64,000 bases of DNA, taken from positions 1-64,000 of the forward strand of contig NZ_AZUC01000046.1 in NCBI RefSeq assembly GCF_000586555.1. Reading direction: 5' to 3'. Positions 54,081 through 62,374 of this stretch are shown here, piece after piece. The position numbers and the translations under genes were made by a program. How positions within the stretch are numbered: position 1 is the stretch's first letter; each line of letters opens with the position of its first letter. The DNA comes from Sporosarcina sp. D27 (GTDB lineage: Bacteria > Bacillota > Bacilli > Bacillales_A > Planococcaceae). A model generated the notes under the pieces. It did no database searches, had not been told where the DNA came from, and was given only the letters and a program-made list of their open reading frames with translations.

Positions 54081-54590
54081 ATGCTTGGTTTACCAAAGGG
54101 GGAGGTGTTTTTAGTTCCTTGGACAGCAGAGTGGGAAACTGAATTCTTAATAGAAAAAGAAAGAATACAGAATAAACTTGGTAGAAAAATAGTGGGTGTC
54201 TATCATATAGGTAGCACATCAGTTAAACAATTAAGTGCAAAACCAATCTTAGATATTGCTGTGGAAGTTGAAGAATTTAGCAAAGGAGAGGACTGTGTTT
54301 CTCCTCTAGACGAAATAGGTTATTCGTATAGAGGGACAAATATTTTACCTGATAGACATTATTTTAGCAAAGGTGAACCTAGAACTCATCAAATCCATAT
54401 GTTTCAAAGTGGAAATGAATATTTACTTGAACAACTTAAATTTAGAGAATATTTGAGAAAGAATAATCAGGCAAGAAATGAGTACGAACAACTTAAACTA
54501 AAGTTGTCGTCATCAAATAAAAATAATAAACATAAGTATACAGAGGAAAAAGCGGATTTTATTAAATCAATTTTAGAAAGAATCAAATGA
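54081..54590 (+). CDS. GrpB family protein (cassette 9)
   Basis: 169 residues, intact. GrpB/UPF0157 landmarks: PWTAEWETEF, HIGSTSVKQLSAKPILDIAV (near residue 41-60), a histidine-rich HYFSKGEPRTHQIHMF, and FREYLRKNNQARNEYEQLK. The GS motif and Asp pattern suggest a nucleotidyltransferase fold; the substrate is unknown. ATG is preceded by GGAAGG. A second, broken GrpB cassette lies 2.5 kb upstream; the two are only moderately similar, so they were acquired separately. Confidence 0.88.
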   Translation: MLGLPKGEVFLVPWTAEWETEFLIEKERIQNKLGRKIVGVYHIGSTSVKQLSAKPILDIAVEVEEFSKGEDCVSPLDEIGYSYRGTNILPDRHYFSKGEPRTHQIHMFQSGNEYLLEQLKFREYLRKNNQARNEYEQLKLKLSSSNKNNKHKYTEEKADFIKSILERIK

Positions 54591-54596
54591 GTTTCT

Positions 54597-54799
54597 TATT
54601 GCACTTAGGGTGCTTTAGTTTAATAAGGATTACTGAGGTCAACATACTATTTGTTGGCTTTTTTAAGTCGCATTCGGACCATAAAGTGTCGTAACAACAC
54701 CTTATAATTAGGTGTTTTTTTAATGAGTCCAAATTGGTTGATTATGGAACAATAGTATAAATACTTTTACTCCACTATCGAGCTATTTGGTTTAATTAG
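54597..54799 (+). repeat. Cassette repeat R10
   Basis: First palindrome relict TTGCACTTAGGGTGCTTTAG + TTTAATAAGG; alternative first terminator GTCAACATACTATTTGTTGG + T-run; block TTCGGACCATAAAGTGTCGT; second terminator; promoter ATTATGGAACAATAG; second palindrome region CTCCACTATCGAGC. Confidence 0.87.
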
Positions 54800-54868
54800 C
54801 AATGTAAATTTAATAATTTTAATAAAGCTGGGGATCATACACCTAAAGAATATTTGAGGTGATTAAAA

Positions 54869-55399
54869 ATGATCAAAACTCTGTCGCTATTGTTGATTTC
54901 ATTTTGTTTGTTGACGATATATGCAGTCGCAAACGATAAGCCTAGTCGTTACGAAGAAGTTTATGCTGAAATAGGTTACAAAACTGTGGAAGGTGCGTTG
55001 GATGATTTTGAACAGCATTTCAAACAAAAGCTTAAGCTTCCGCTTAGAGTACCTCCAATAAGCTTTACTCATTATTTCGGTAGGTTAAATAATTTAGAAG
55101 GCGATATTAATGACACTTTTGAAGTAATATTTATTAATGATCAGTTCTCTGAAAATCATTTCAAAATTGATGTTCGTCCTGCTAAACATAAAATTCAGTT
55201 TAGTGACAATTATGTTCTCAGAACCTTTAAACTGAATAACGGCAGTGATGCAAAGTATATGGAAAAACCAATTCCTGGTTTTAATTTGCTAGCGTTTGAA
55301 AGAGATAATTGGCAATATGTGTTCAGTATCGATAAAAAAGTTTCTGATAGCATAACTCCTGAAATTTTAGTTCAGATAGCAAATTCTATTGATTTCTAA
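54869..55399 (+). CDS. Secreted protein of unknown function (cassette 10)
   Basis: 176 residues. N-terminal signal peptide (MIKTLSLLLISFCLLTIYAV, possible cleavage after AVA). The mature part is alpha/beta, containing TVEGALDDFEQHFKQKLKLP and a C-terminal WQYVFSIDKK...ILVQIANS. No family recognised. TTGAGGTG precedes the ATG. Confidence 0.65.
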   Translation: MIKTLSLLLISFCLLTIYAVANDKPSRYEEVYAEIGYKTVEGALDDFEQHFKQKLKLPLRVPPISFTHYFGRLNNLEGDINDTFEVIFINDQFSENHFKIDVRPAKHKIQFSDNYVLRTFKLNNGSDAKYMEKPIPGFNLLAFERDNWQYVFSIDKKVSDSITPEILVQIANSIDF

Positions 55400-55406
55400 A
55401 GAATCA

Positions 55407-55600
55407 TTGTTCAAGCATTGCGGACATTAGTTGAAGTGCAAGAGATCGTCTACGGACTCTTTTTTTTATGACGTATCCGGACCATAACACGTCGTAGCAA
55501 CACCTTACTATGAAGTGTTTTTTAATGCTTTTCAAATGGGTTATTATGGTGCTATGGATTGAATGCTGTTATTCAACAAACGAGGCAGGTTAGTTCAATA
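55407..55600 (+). repeat. Cassette repeat R11
   Basis: First palindrome diverged (TTCAAGCATTGCGGACATTA + GTTGAAG); terminator GATCGTC-TAC-GGACTC + T-run; block CCGGACCATAACACGTCGTA; second terminator; promoter TTATGGTGCTATGG; second palindrome TTCAACAAACGAGGCAGG + TTAGTTCAA. Confidence 0.88.
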
Positions 55601-55661
55601 AGGAATTACTGTAAATTTTGTGGAGATATAAATTTATCTAAAATAAATCGTGGTCATATAA

Positions 55662-56168
55662 ATGAAAAAAGACTTTAAAAATGAGCACCGAATGTTAGAA
55701 AGTTTCAGTTATGAATTCCTTGTAGCTTGTCCCAATTGTAATAGTAAATCAAAGGTTATTCCATTGGGTGAACACTACCCTTATAGCACAGGAATTACAA
55801 AAAGGTTTATTTGTTTAAACTGTGGAATGACCAATGAAATTATTCCAAAAAACAACAGCTTTAATCAATCTATAATATCATATAGTAGTAATTGGAATGA
55901 GGGATTTAAAAACATTGGAGGGGCATTTGACTGGTATTTTGGCTATCCTTTATATTTACAAATCCTGTGTTGTGGTCAGACTTCATGGGCATATAACCTC
56001 GAACATTTAGAGTATCTTAAAAACTATGTTCAAGCTGAACTAAGAGAATGTCGTCCTTATTATCTTAGTGTAGAAAGTAGGCTACCTTTGTGGATGAAAT
56101 CTGCCAAAAATCGTAATGCGGTTTTTAATGCTATTTCAAAATTAGAAAAAAAAGCAAATCAGAACTAA
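55662..56168 (+). CDS. TFIIB-type zinc-ribbon protein (cassette 11)
   Basis: 168 residues. N-terminal zinc ribbon CPNC (23-26) and CLNC (51-54), then FDWYFGYPLYLQILCCGQTSWAYN and LEYLKNYVQAELRE, the conserved body of a widespread family annotated as TFIIB-type zinc ribbon-containing. The function is unknown. The ATG at 55662 has no strong site nearby, so the start is uncertain. Confidence 0.78.
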   Translation: MKKDFKNEHRMLESFSYEFLVACPNCNSKSKVIPLGEHYPYSTGITKRFICLNCGMTNEIIPKNNSFNQSIISYSSNWNEGFKNIGGAFDWYFGYPLYLQILCCGQTSWAYNLEHLEYLKNYVQAELRECRPYYLSVESRLPLWMKSAKNRNAVFNAISKLEKKANQN

Positions 56169-56228
56169 AAAAGTGACTTCAAATTAGTAAGTACCTTGTG
56201 AAGTGATTCTTTGAACTGTACCCATATA

Positions 56229-56388
56229 ATACGGATTACTGAAGTCAACATACTAATTGTTGGCTTTTGTGTCGGACCAGGACCATAAAGTGTCGTAACA
56301 ACACCTTATATGAGGTGTTTTTTTATTACTCAGAATTGGTTTATTATGGTATTGTGGAATAATTAGATTTCGTTCCGCAATCGGGCTA
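56229..56388 (+). repeat. Cassette repeat R12 (first palindrome lost)
   Basis: Alternative first terminator GTCAACATACTAATTGTTGG, nearly identical to R10; block GACCATAAAGTGTCGTAACA; second terminator; promoter TTATGGTATTGTGG; end GTTCCGCAATCGGGC. Confidence 0.86.
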
Positions 56389-56418
56389 GAAAGACAATGT
56401 ATAAACGGGGTGAATAGT

Positions 56419-56559
56419 TTGGATATCGGAATAATACTGTTGGGTATTGTAACTTTCTTTATAGGTTTTCTAACACCTATTAATGAATTTTATACATTAC
56501 CAATTGCTCTAATTCTTATTGTGTTTGGCATTGTACGTTTGATAAATAGAAAAAAATGA
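56419..56559 (+). CDS. 46-residue membrane peptide (cassette 12)
   Basis: TTG 56419 with ACGGGGTG six bases upstream, TGA 56559. Two hydrophobic segments (IGIILLGIVTFFIGFL; LPIALILIVFGIVRL) joined by TPINEFYT and ending in INRKK. Only ORF in its cassette; unknown function. Confidence 0.58.
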   Translation: MDIGIILLGIVTFFIGFLTPINEFYTLPIALILIVFGIVRLINRKK

Positions 56560-56614
56560 TTTTTTTCTTTGTACCTACAAGTGCTAATGTTTATCGAATG
56601 GCTTGTAGATGATG

Positions 56615-56755
56615 ATTCAACAAATGGGCGCGTTTGTTGAAAAACAAGAGATCGTGACAGACGGTCTTTTTTATGACGCATTCGGACCATAACACGTCGT
56701 GGCAAACATATAAGTGAAGTATCGATAAGTTATTAATTATGGTACTATCCAAACA
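56615..56755 (+). repeat. Cassette repeat R13 (second half degenerate)
   Basis: Best first palindrome of the set: TTCAACAAA-TGGGCGCG-TTTGTTGAA; terminator GATCGTG-ACA-GACGGTC + T-run; block TTCGGACCATAACACGTCGT. After that the sequence diverges: no second terminator, but TTATGGTACTAT of the promoter is kept. Confidence 0.86.
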
Positions 56756-56825
56756 AGTGGTTTCTATGTTCATAGAGCCACAAATAGCTACTTAAATGAT
56801 TAAAGTAACAGGAGATGTTTTATCG

Positions 56826-57557
56826 ATGAAACAAAATAAATATGATGATTCAAATTTCTTTTTCGCATATGAACAAATGCCTCGGTCTATTAAAGGACTT
56901 AAAGGTGCTGGAGAATGGCATATACTAAAAGAATTAATACCGAATTTAAAAAATAAAAATGTTCTTGATTTAGGTTGCGGTTTTGGTTGGCATTGTCGAT
57001 ATGCTCGTGAGCAGCAAGCAAGTTCAGTTGTGGGTGTAGATATTTCCGAAAATATGATTAAAAGAGCCCGTGAACTGACGAGTGATTCCTTAATATCATA
57101 CGTCAAATCTTCTATAGAAGACTATGCTTATTCAGAATCCAAATTTGATGTAGTAATAAGTTCGCTTGCTTTTCACTACATTGAGTCATTTAAGTCAATA
57201 TGTGCAAATGTTTATGATTCTCTTAGTTCTGGGGGAAGCTTTGTTTTTTCTGTTGAGCACCCAATTTTCACTTCTCGAAATGAACAAGATTGGTACTATG
57301 ACGAATATGGGAATCGCCTGCATTGGCCAGTTGATAATTATCAAAAAGAAGGAGTGCGTGAAGCACTATTTCTAAATGAGAATGTCATAAAATATCATCG
57401 TACAATCTCAACATATATGAACGACTTGATTGACGCAGGTTTTATTATTAGTACAGTTAAAGAATCATTCCCTTCTGATGAAATGTTAAAAAATGATCCC
57501 CAAATGGAAAATGAAAATCGGAGACCGATGTTTTTAATGATTTTAGCAAGCAAATAA
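56826..57557 (+). CDS. Class I SAM-dependent methyltransferase (cassette 13)
   Basis: 243 residues from ATG 56826 (AGGAG eleven bases upstream); an ATG ten codons earlier lacks a site. Motif I VLDLGCGFGWHC near residue 46, VVGVDISENM, and SLAFHYIESF fit the methyltransferase fold. The C-terminal part (STYMNDLIDAGFIISTVKES) resembles SmtA/UbiE-like enzymes of unknown target. Only gene of its cassette. Confidence 0.86.
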   Translation: MKQNKYDDSNFFFAYEQMPRSIKGLKGAGEWHILKELIPNLKNKNVLDLGCGFGWHCRYAREQQASSVVGVDISENMIKRARELTSDSLISYVKSSIEDYAYSESKFDVVISSLAFHYIESFKSICANVYDSLSSGGSFVFSVEHPIFTSRNEQDWYYDEYGNRLHWPVDNYQKEGVREALFLNENVIKYHRTISTYMNDLIDAGFIISTVKESFPSDEMLKNDPQMENENRRPMFLMILASK

Positions 57558-57570
57558 CGAAGAACGATTT

Positions 57571-57741
57571 TCCTTTAGAGGGTGCGTTTGTTGAACAACA
57601 TGAGATCATCATATTAAAGACGCCTCTAGGACCATTATGTGTAGCACCAAGCACCTTTATGAGGTGTTTTTTAATGACTCCGAATTGGATAATATTTGTA
57701 TTATTATAACGAATGGTTATTCAACTAACGCTGCAGGTTAA
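57571..57741 (+). repeat. Cassette repeat R14 (subfamily II)
   Basis: First palindrome relict AGAGGGTGCGTTTGTTGAAC; block of subfamily II (ACCATTATGTGTAGCACCAA, then GCACCTTTATGAGGTG); promoter diverged; second palindrome TTCAACTAACGCTGCAGG + TTAA. Confidence 0.86.
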
Positions 57742-57759
57742 TGCGAGAGGGAGATTAAA

Positions 57760-57788
57760 AAAAGTTCAACAATTATGTTGAACTTTTA
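57760..57788 (-). terminator. Terminator of the VOC gene
   Basis: AAAGTTCAAC-AATTAT-GTTGAACTTT perfect stem with flanking A/T-runs, 8 bases after the stop of the minus-strand gene. Confidence 0.8.
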
Positions 57789-57795
57789 ATGCTTG

Positions 57796-58164
57796 TTATA
57801 TATTTTCAAATTGGAGATATTCTAAAATATTTCCAAAGGGGTCTTTGAAACTAATATATTTTCCTGGAGGACAATTAGTTGGTTCATCTACTATAAAATC
57901 CACTTTTTTCTCTTTTAAGAATTTAACGGTTTCATAAATATCTTCAGTTCGTAAACCTAATACAATTCCTGTAATTTTATTATCTTGATTAGAGGTTGTA
58001 TTATTGTTCTCCTCTAAAATAATCGGTAACTCTCCATGTACAAGTGATGCAATGTTAGGTCCATACTGTTTGTTTAATTCAAAACCTAAAGTATTGGTAT
58101 AAAAGTCAATTGCTTTGTTTAAATTTGGCACGTAAATACTTATAACACAAACCTGATTCACCAT
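57796..58164 (-). CDS. VOC (glyoxalase/bleomycin-resistance fold) protein (cassette 14)
   Basis: 122 residues, ATG with TAGGTGGG upstream. VCVISIYVPNLNKAIDFYTN at the start and FKDPFGNILEYLQF at the end are typical for the vicinal-oxygen-chelate fold; a metal-type glutamate ends the second motif. The function (dioxygenase, isomerase or drug binding) cannot be assigned. Points opposite to the cassette promoter and has its own terminator. Confidence 0.85.
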   Translation of the reverse strand: MVNQVCVISIYVPNLNKAIDFYTNTLGFELNKQYGPNIASLVHGELPIILEENNNTTSNQDNKITGIVLGLRTEDIYETVKFLKEKKVDFIVDEPTNCPPGKYISFKDPFGNILEYLQFENI

Positions 58165-58243
58165 TTTATCCCACCTATTTTCAGTATTACAGTAAGTATT
58201 CTACACACATTAGTGAGAATCCTTTATTAAATCACTCGAGTGT

Positions 58244-58424
58244 CTTCTTCAACGAACGGGTGCTTTAGTTGAAGAAGTGTAAACAAAGTCAAGAGGGTGG
58301 CTTTTTCTGTCGTAGTCGGACCATAACGTGTCGTAACAACACCTTCTACGAGGGGTTTTTTCATTACTCTGAATTGGATGATTATGGTAATGTGGTGATA
58401 GATATTGTTCCGCAATTGGACCAA
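58244..58424 (+). repeat. Cassette repeat R15
   Basis: First palindrome CTTCTTCAAC-(14 bases)-GTTGAAGAAG; alternative first terminator GTCAAGAGGGTGGC + T-run; block GTCGGACCATAACGTGTCGT; second terminator ACACC...GGGGTTTTTT; promoter ATTATGGTAATGTGG; end GTTCCGCAATTGGAC. Confidence 0.88.
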
Positions 58425-58513
58425 ATTGATGAGTAAGAGAAGATGATTTGTAATGACAATTGAATCTTTACAGAAACGAATTGCGTAAATAAAACAAAGG
58501 GAGGGGGAATGTC

Positions 58514-59080
58514 ATGTCAAATAAAAATGTAAAAGCGTTCAAAGTGTCATTCATTAGTTTTATGTTGCTACTTACTGGGGTATTGTTCGCTGCCTGTTCA
58601 AATACCCAGGCAGTGGATCCAAATGTGGGTATTGTCGAAAAAGTCCTTAAGCTTCAGTTCAACGGTCCAGACGAAAAGATGATGGAGTTGCTTCAGAATC
58701 CTGATTACACAAAGGTCGTAGATGGAAAGCAAGTCAATGAGAAGTTCGATAAGTACATCACAGAAGTATATGGAGATTTTTTTACAGAAGACTATCTAGT
58801 CACATTTCTTCAAACAGGAGGGCTAATGTATCCGACTGCGGCAGAATTTTCTGGTTACGAATTAAATTTGAAAGACACAGTCGTTAAACAACCTGAAAAG
58901 GATTCCAACAGATATACCTTCACTGCAACTGTCGGTTATTTAAAAGATGGTGAAAAAGAAAAAACAGCAGATGTATCAGGAGTTGTTCTGTTCTCTACTA
59001 AGCAAAAGGGGAAAATCGGCAAGTTGGGATATGGTGAAGACAACGGACTTTCTAAAGAATTACTCTCTTCAGACAAATAA
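58514..59080 (+). CDS. Lipoprotein related to family A (cassette 15)
   Basis: 188 residues; GGGAGGGGG before ATG. Lipoprotein signal with lipobox FAAC. The mature part contains VGIVEKVLKLQFNGPDEKMM and a C-terminal FSTKQKGKIGKLGYG, which mirror IVEAVLQQELNGPDKEY and FSTKDGKIGGFVLG of the tandem lipoproteins at 27.6-29.0 kb. Thus a cassette gene with paralogues in the ordinary chromosome. Function unknown. Confidence 0.8.
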   Translation: MSNKNVKAFKVSFISFMLLLTGVLFAACSNTQAVDPNVGIVEKVLKLQFNGPDEKMMELLQNPDYTKVVDGKQVNEKFDKYITEVYGDFFTEDYLVTFLQTGGLMYPTAAEFSGYELNLKDTVVKQPEKDSNRYTFTATVGYLKDGEKEKTADVSGVVLFSTKQKGKIGKLGYGEDNGLSKELLSSDK

Positions 59081-59082
59081 TA

Positions 59083-59179
59083 AGCTTCTTCAACAATCGG
59101 TAGCGATTCTTGAAGAAGCATAAACAAAGTCAACAGTGATCTGTTGGCTTTTTCTGACGCAGTCGTACCCTAATGCGAA
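59083..59179 (+). repeat. Cassette repeat R16 (first half only)
   Basis: First palindrome GCTTCTTCAACAATCG...CTTGAAGAAGC; alternative first terminator GTCAACAGTGATCTGTTGGC + T-run; block GTCGTACCCTAATGCGAA. The second terminator and promoter are missing. Confidence 0.8.
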
Positions 59180-59254
59180 ATATAAAAATAGTTGCAAAAA
59201 TATTTATTCCGATATAACTCATTTTAAATTATCATGTAGAAGGGAGGGATGGAT

Positions 59255-59866
59255 TTGAGTCAAATACTATATTTACTTCGTCATGGAGAAACAGTTTTTA
59301 ATACAAGAGGTCGGTACCAAGGGGAATTAGATTCCCCTTTAACCGAAAGTGGTATAGCACAAGTTAAACAAAATGCAAAATTATTAAAGGTTATTATTGG
59401 AGATTCAAATGATTGGAGAATTATTTCTAGCCCATTAGGAAGGGCCTTACAAAGTTCTAAAATCATCTGTGAAACAATTGGCTATGATTATAATAAAATA
59501 GAAAAGGATAATCGCCTAAGTGAGGTTGCCGTAGGGTCATGGGCTGGATTAACTTCTGAAGAAATCGAGTTATCTTGGCCGAACCTATTTAATAACAGAG
59601 ATTTATATGGTTGGTATTTTAATTCCCCAGATGGAGAAAGTTATGAGACGGTTGTGAAGAGATTAACTGATTGGCTTGAAAGTGTAAAAAATGAACCTAA
59701 AGTGATCGCTGTTTCTCATGGTTTAACCGGAAGGATATTGCGCGGAATCTACTCGGATATGGAAAAAGAAGATGCTCTGAAATTAGAGGTATCTCAAGAT
59801 GTATTCTTTGAGTTATCAAATAAAGAAGTCCGGAAAATAGGGTCCGAATTCGACGACTTTTATTGA
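59255..59866 (+). CDS. Histidine phosphatase family protein (cassette 16)
   Basis: 203 residues from TTG 59255, seven bases after AGGGAGG (ATG 59249 is too close). YLLRHGETVFNTRGRYQG is the phosphohistidine signature; VAVGSWAGLTSEEIE and VSHGLTGRILRG supply further active-site residues. Phosphoglycerate-mutase-like (CobC/PhoE type); substrate unknown. Unlike the gene at 41 kb, the RHG motif is canonical. Confidence 0.88.
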   Translation: MSQILYLLRHGETVFNTRGRYQGELDSPLTESGIAQVKQNAKLLKVIIGDSNDWRIISSPLGRALQSSKIICETIGYDYNKIEKDNRLSEVAVGSWAGLTSEEIELSWPNLFNNRDLYGWYFNSPDGESYETVVKRLTDWLESVKNEPKVIAVSHGLTGRILRGIYSDMEKEDALKLEVSQDVFFELSNKEVRKIGSEFDDFY

Positions 59867-59870
59867 ATCC

Positions 59871-59991
59871 ATTTTTTGTCCGTATAAGGACGATAATGTG
59901 TAATAGAAAGATTATATTACGAAAGTTTCTCTAAAGGGTGGATTATGTTACCATCATAATAAAGTTCATCAACTAACAAGAAGTGCTGTTA
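59871..59991 (+). repeat. Degenerate cassette repeat R17
   Basis: Only fragments are recognisable: GTCCGTATAAGGACGATAAT and GTGTAATAGAAAG of the block, GGTGGATTATGTTACCATCAT of the promoter region, and TTCATCAACTAACAAG of the second palindrome. Spacing is right for an eroded copy. Confidence 0.55.
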
Positions 59992-60053
59992 AAAAGTCCT
60001 GTTTGAACATGGTTTTTTTAACAGGATATATAAAAGAACTAGGAGCTGTAATT

Positions 60054-60593
60054 ATGAATTTTATTATCAGACAAGAACAGGAAAGCGATTATGAATCAAC
60101 TGAGAAGGTCGTAGAAACTGCATTTGCTTCCGCAGTTCAAAGTGATCAAAATGAGCATAAGTTGGTATCGAGAATTAGACAATTAGGTTCATTCGTACCA
60201 GAGTTATCCTTGGTAGCTGTCAACGAAGAAAACAATGTGATAATAGGACATATACTTTTATCTAAAGTGTTAATTGGTAATGACGACAATCAAAAAACGG
60301 AATCTCTTGCACTCGCACCTGTTTCTGTTTCACCTGATTTCCAAAACAAAGGAATTGGTAAGTCTTTAATACAGAAAGCATTAGAAGAGGCGAAGAAGCT
60401 TAAATTCCAGTCAGTAGTAGTGCTAGGTCATCCAGAATATTATCCGAAATTCGGTTTTCGAAAGTCATCCATATGGAAAATTAAAGCGCCATTTGAAGTG
60501 CCTGAAGAAGCGTTAATGGCTATTGAATTACAGGAAGGCTCTCTTAATCATTCTTCTGGTATAATTGAGTATCCAAGTGTCTTTTTTGAGTAA
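60054..60593 (+). CDS. GNAT family N-acetyltransferase (cassette 17)
   Basis: 179 residues from ATG 60054, eight bases after AGGAG. GNAT fold with the acetyl-CoA-binding motif A: LAPVSVSPDFQNKGIGKSLI (Q/R-x-x-G-x-G/A), and VVLGHPEYYPKFGF, as in YhbS-type acetyltransferases. The acceptor is unknown. Confidence 0.9.
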   Translation: MNFIIRQEQESDYESTEKVVETAFASAVQSDQNEHKLVSRIRQLGSFVPELSLVAVNEENNVIIGHILLSKVLIGNDDNQKTESLALAPVSVSPDFQNKGIGKSLIQKALEEAKKLKFQSVVVLGHPEYYPKFGFRKSSIWKIKAPFEVPEEALMAIELQEGSLNHSSGIIEYPSVFFE

Positions 60594-60602
60594 GTGTTCT
60601 AC

Positions 60603-60786
60603 AATACGATGTGAAAGTTAAACAACAAGAGATCGTCTATTGTCGGTCTTTTTAATGTCGCAATCGAACAAATATGTGTAGAAGGAAGCACCTTTATGAG
60701 GTGTTTTTTTAATGCATCCAAATTGGGCGATTATGGTACTATGATAATAAATAATTATTCAACTAACTGGGGAGCTTAGTTCAATA
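60603..60786 (+). repeat. Cassette repeat R18 (subfamily II)
   Basis: First palindrome reduced (GTGAAAGTTAAACAAC); terminator GATCGTC-TATT-GTCGGTC + T-run; subfamily II block (ATGTGTAGAAGGAAGCACC); second terminator; promoter ATTATGGTACTATG; second palindrome TTCAACTAACTGGGGAGC + TTAGTTCAA. Confidence 0.87.
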
Positions 60787-60836
60787 AAAAATTCAAGTTA
60801 AGTGTAGTCTGGTAGAAAAAGGAGACATTCATATTA

Positions 60837-61295
60837 ATGATTAAAGGTATATTTGAAACTCATATCAATGTCAGTAACTATCGAGAATCAGCATTGTTTT
60901 ATGAAAAACTTCTAAACATTATACCATTGTATGAAGATTCTAACAGGAAATCAAAATTTTATTGGGTTGGAAGACCTGGAGATTCTATGCTTGGAATTAG
61001 AGAGAATTATCCAAGTCCTTTAATCCAAAGACAACACTTTGCATTTAAAGTCGATTTAGAAGATATCTCCTCTGCAAGAGAATATTTATCTGATCTAGGA
61101 ATAGAAACAACTAACTTTTTGGGTGAGCGTTCTGAAAATCTATTGGTTTTTCCTTTTATGCCTGCTGTATCTATATACTTTAAAGACCCTGATTGTCATT
61201 CAATTGAATTTCTTGCGATGTTAGATGACCCACCGAAACCCGAACTAGATATAATCACTTTGCAAGAGTGTGAAGAATTACACGGAAGAGGCTAA
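60837..61295 (+). CDS. VOC (glyoxalase-fold) protein (cassette 18)
   Basis: 152 residues with AAAGGAG upstream of ATG. FETHINVSNYRESALFYEKL, QRQHFAFKVDLEDISSAREY and a final YFKDPDCHSIEFLAML are the paired beta-alpha motifs of the VOC fold; metal ligands His and Glu are plausible (H13, E-terminal). Not closely similar to the VOC protein at 57.8 kb. Role (e.g. fosfomycin- or bleomycin-type resistance, isomerase) cannot be assigned. Confidence 0.85.
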   Translation: MIKGIFETHINVSNYRESALFYEKLLNIIPLYEDSNRKSKFYWVGRPGDSMLGIRENYPSPLIQRQHFAFKVDLEDISSAREYLSDLGIETTNFLGERSENLLVFPFMPAVSIYFKDPDCHSIEFLAMLDDPPKPELDIITLQECEELHGRG

Positions 61296-61303
61296 ACGAT
61301 TAT

Positions 61304-61477
61304 TCCTTCTTTAATCAACGGGTGCTTTAGTTTTAACAAGGTAAGTCACTTTTAGTTGGCTTTTTTTGTTACACATTCGGAATAAAATGTGTAGCAGGAA
61401 GCACCTTGTATAAAGGTGGTTTTTTAATGCCTTCCAAATGGTTCTTCAACTAACGGAGCAGGATAGTTGAAGAACCA
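61304..61477 (+). repeat. Cassette repeat R19 (subfamily II, promoter deleted)
   Basis: First palindrome relict TTTAATCAACGGGTGCTTTAG; alternative first terminator (AGTCACTTTTAGTTGGC + T-run); block ATGTGTAGCAGGAAGCACC; no -10 element. Ends in the clearest second palindrome: GGTTCTTCAACTA-11 bases-TAGTTGAAGAACC (61440-61477). Confidence 0.87.
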
Positions 61478-61618
61478 GTTGAATAGAATTTCAAATTTTT
61501 TTTAGAACCCCTATAAATATTATCTTAAATCAAGGAGGCGTCGATCCAAAAGTATGATGGACGTCTTATTTGTCTGGTTAGAATTGTAGTTCAATTAGAA
61601 TCTACGAAAAAGATACTT

Positions 61619-62374
61619 TTAAAAATTAAAGTAATCTACAATCATTTGTACGATTAAAAGAACTGTTACTAATCTAAGAAGTGGTTTTACATGTTCCGTT
61701 TTTAATTTACGAGCTAATCTTACTCCGAACTGTGCACCAACAATGGATCCAAGCATTAATGCTATGGTAAGTGGCCAGAAAATTTTACCCGTTGATATGT
61801 AAGTGATGGAAGAACCAAAGCAACTTGCAAAAACCCCAACTCTTGCTAAGCCAATTGCTCGGATATAGGCAATTTTTTGGCTTGCATATAAATACATCGC
61901 AAGTGTACTGCTTCCTGGCCCAAACATTCCGTCATACATTCCTATACCAATTAGTGCAGTTCCTGATTTTTTACTTGCATGAAACTGTTCAATTCCATCA
62001 AAATTACCTGTATTCATGAAGGAAGTTACAAATGCAAAGCTTAATAAAATGATTGCAATAAGCGTTAGGGTACTTCCGCTTAAAAAGGAAGCAATGAGTC
62101 CACCTAAAATACCTCCTCCAAGACAAAACATTAGGACTAATAATGCTTCTTTTGTGGAAACTTCTTTTCTCTTTAATATGACAAGAAAGCTTGAGAGTGA
62201 GCTGACAGTATTGGAAACCTTGTTTGCACCGATTGCTGAATGCACGGGTAACCCCATAAGTAACATAGTGGGTAAGCTAATCAGTCCTCCTCCTCCGACC
62301 AATGTACCGACTACATTACCTATAATTCCAATAATAAAAAAAATGACAAATTCCATTGAACAACCTACTTTCAA
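61619..62374 (-). CDS. TSUP family (TauE/SafE) membrane protein (cassette 19)
   Basis: Up to 251 residues with eight hydrophobic segments; MEFVIFFIIGIIGNVVGTLV at codon 6 is the likely N-terminus. GGGGLISLPTMLLMGLP and FGPGSSTLAMYLY are typical TSUP motifs. These proteins move sulfonates, sulfite or organosulfur anions. It points against the array direction in a cassette whose preceding repeat has lost its promoter. Confidence 0.85.
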   Translation of the reverse strand: MKVGCSMEFVIFFIIGIIGNVVGTLVGGGGLISLPTMLLMGLPVHSAIGANKVSNTVSSLSSFLVILKRKEVSTKEALLVLMFCLGGGILGGLIASFLSGSTLTLIAIILLSFAFVTSFMNTGNFDGIEQFHASKKSGTALIGIGMYDGMFGPGSSTLAMYLYASQKIAYIRAIGLARVGVFASCFGSSITYISTGKIFWPLTIALMLGSIVGAQFGVRLARKLKTEHVKPLLRLVTVLLIVQMIVDYFNF

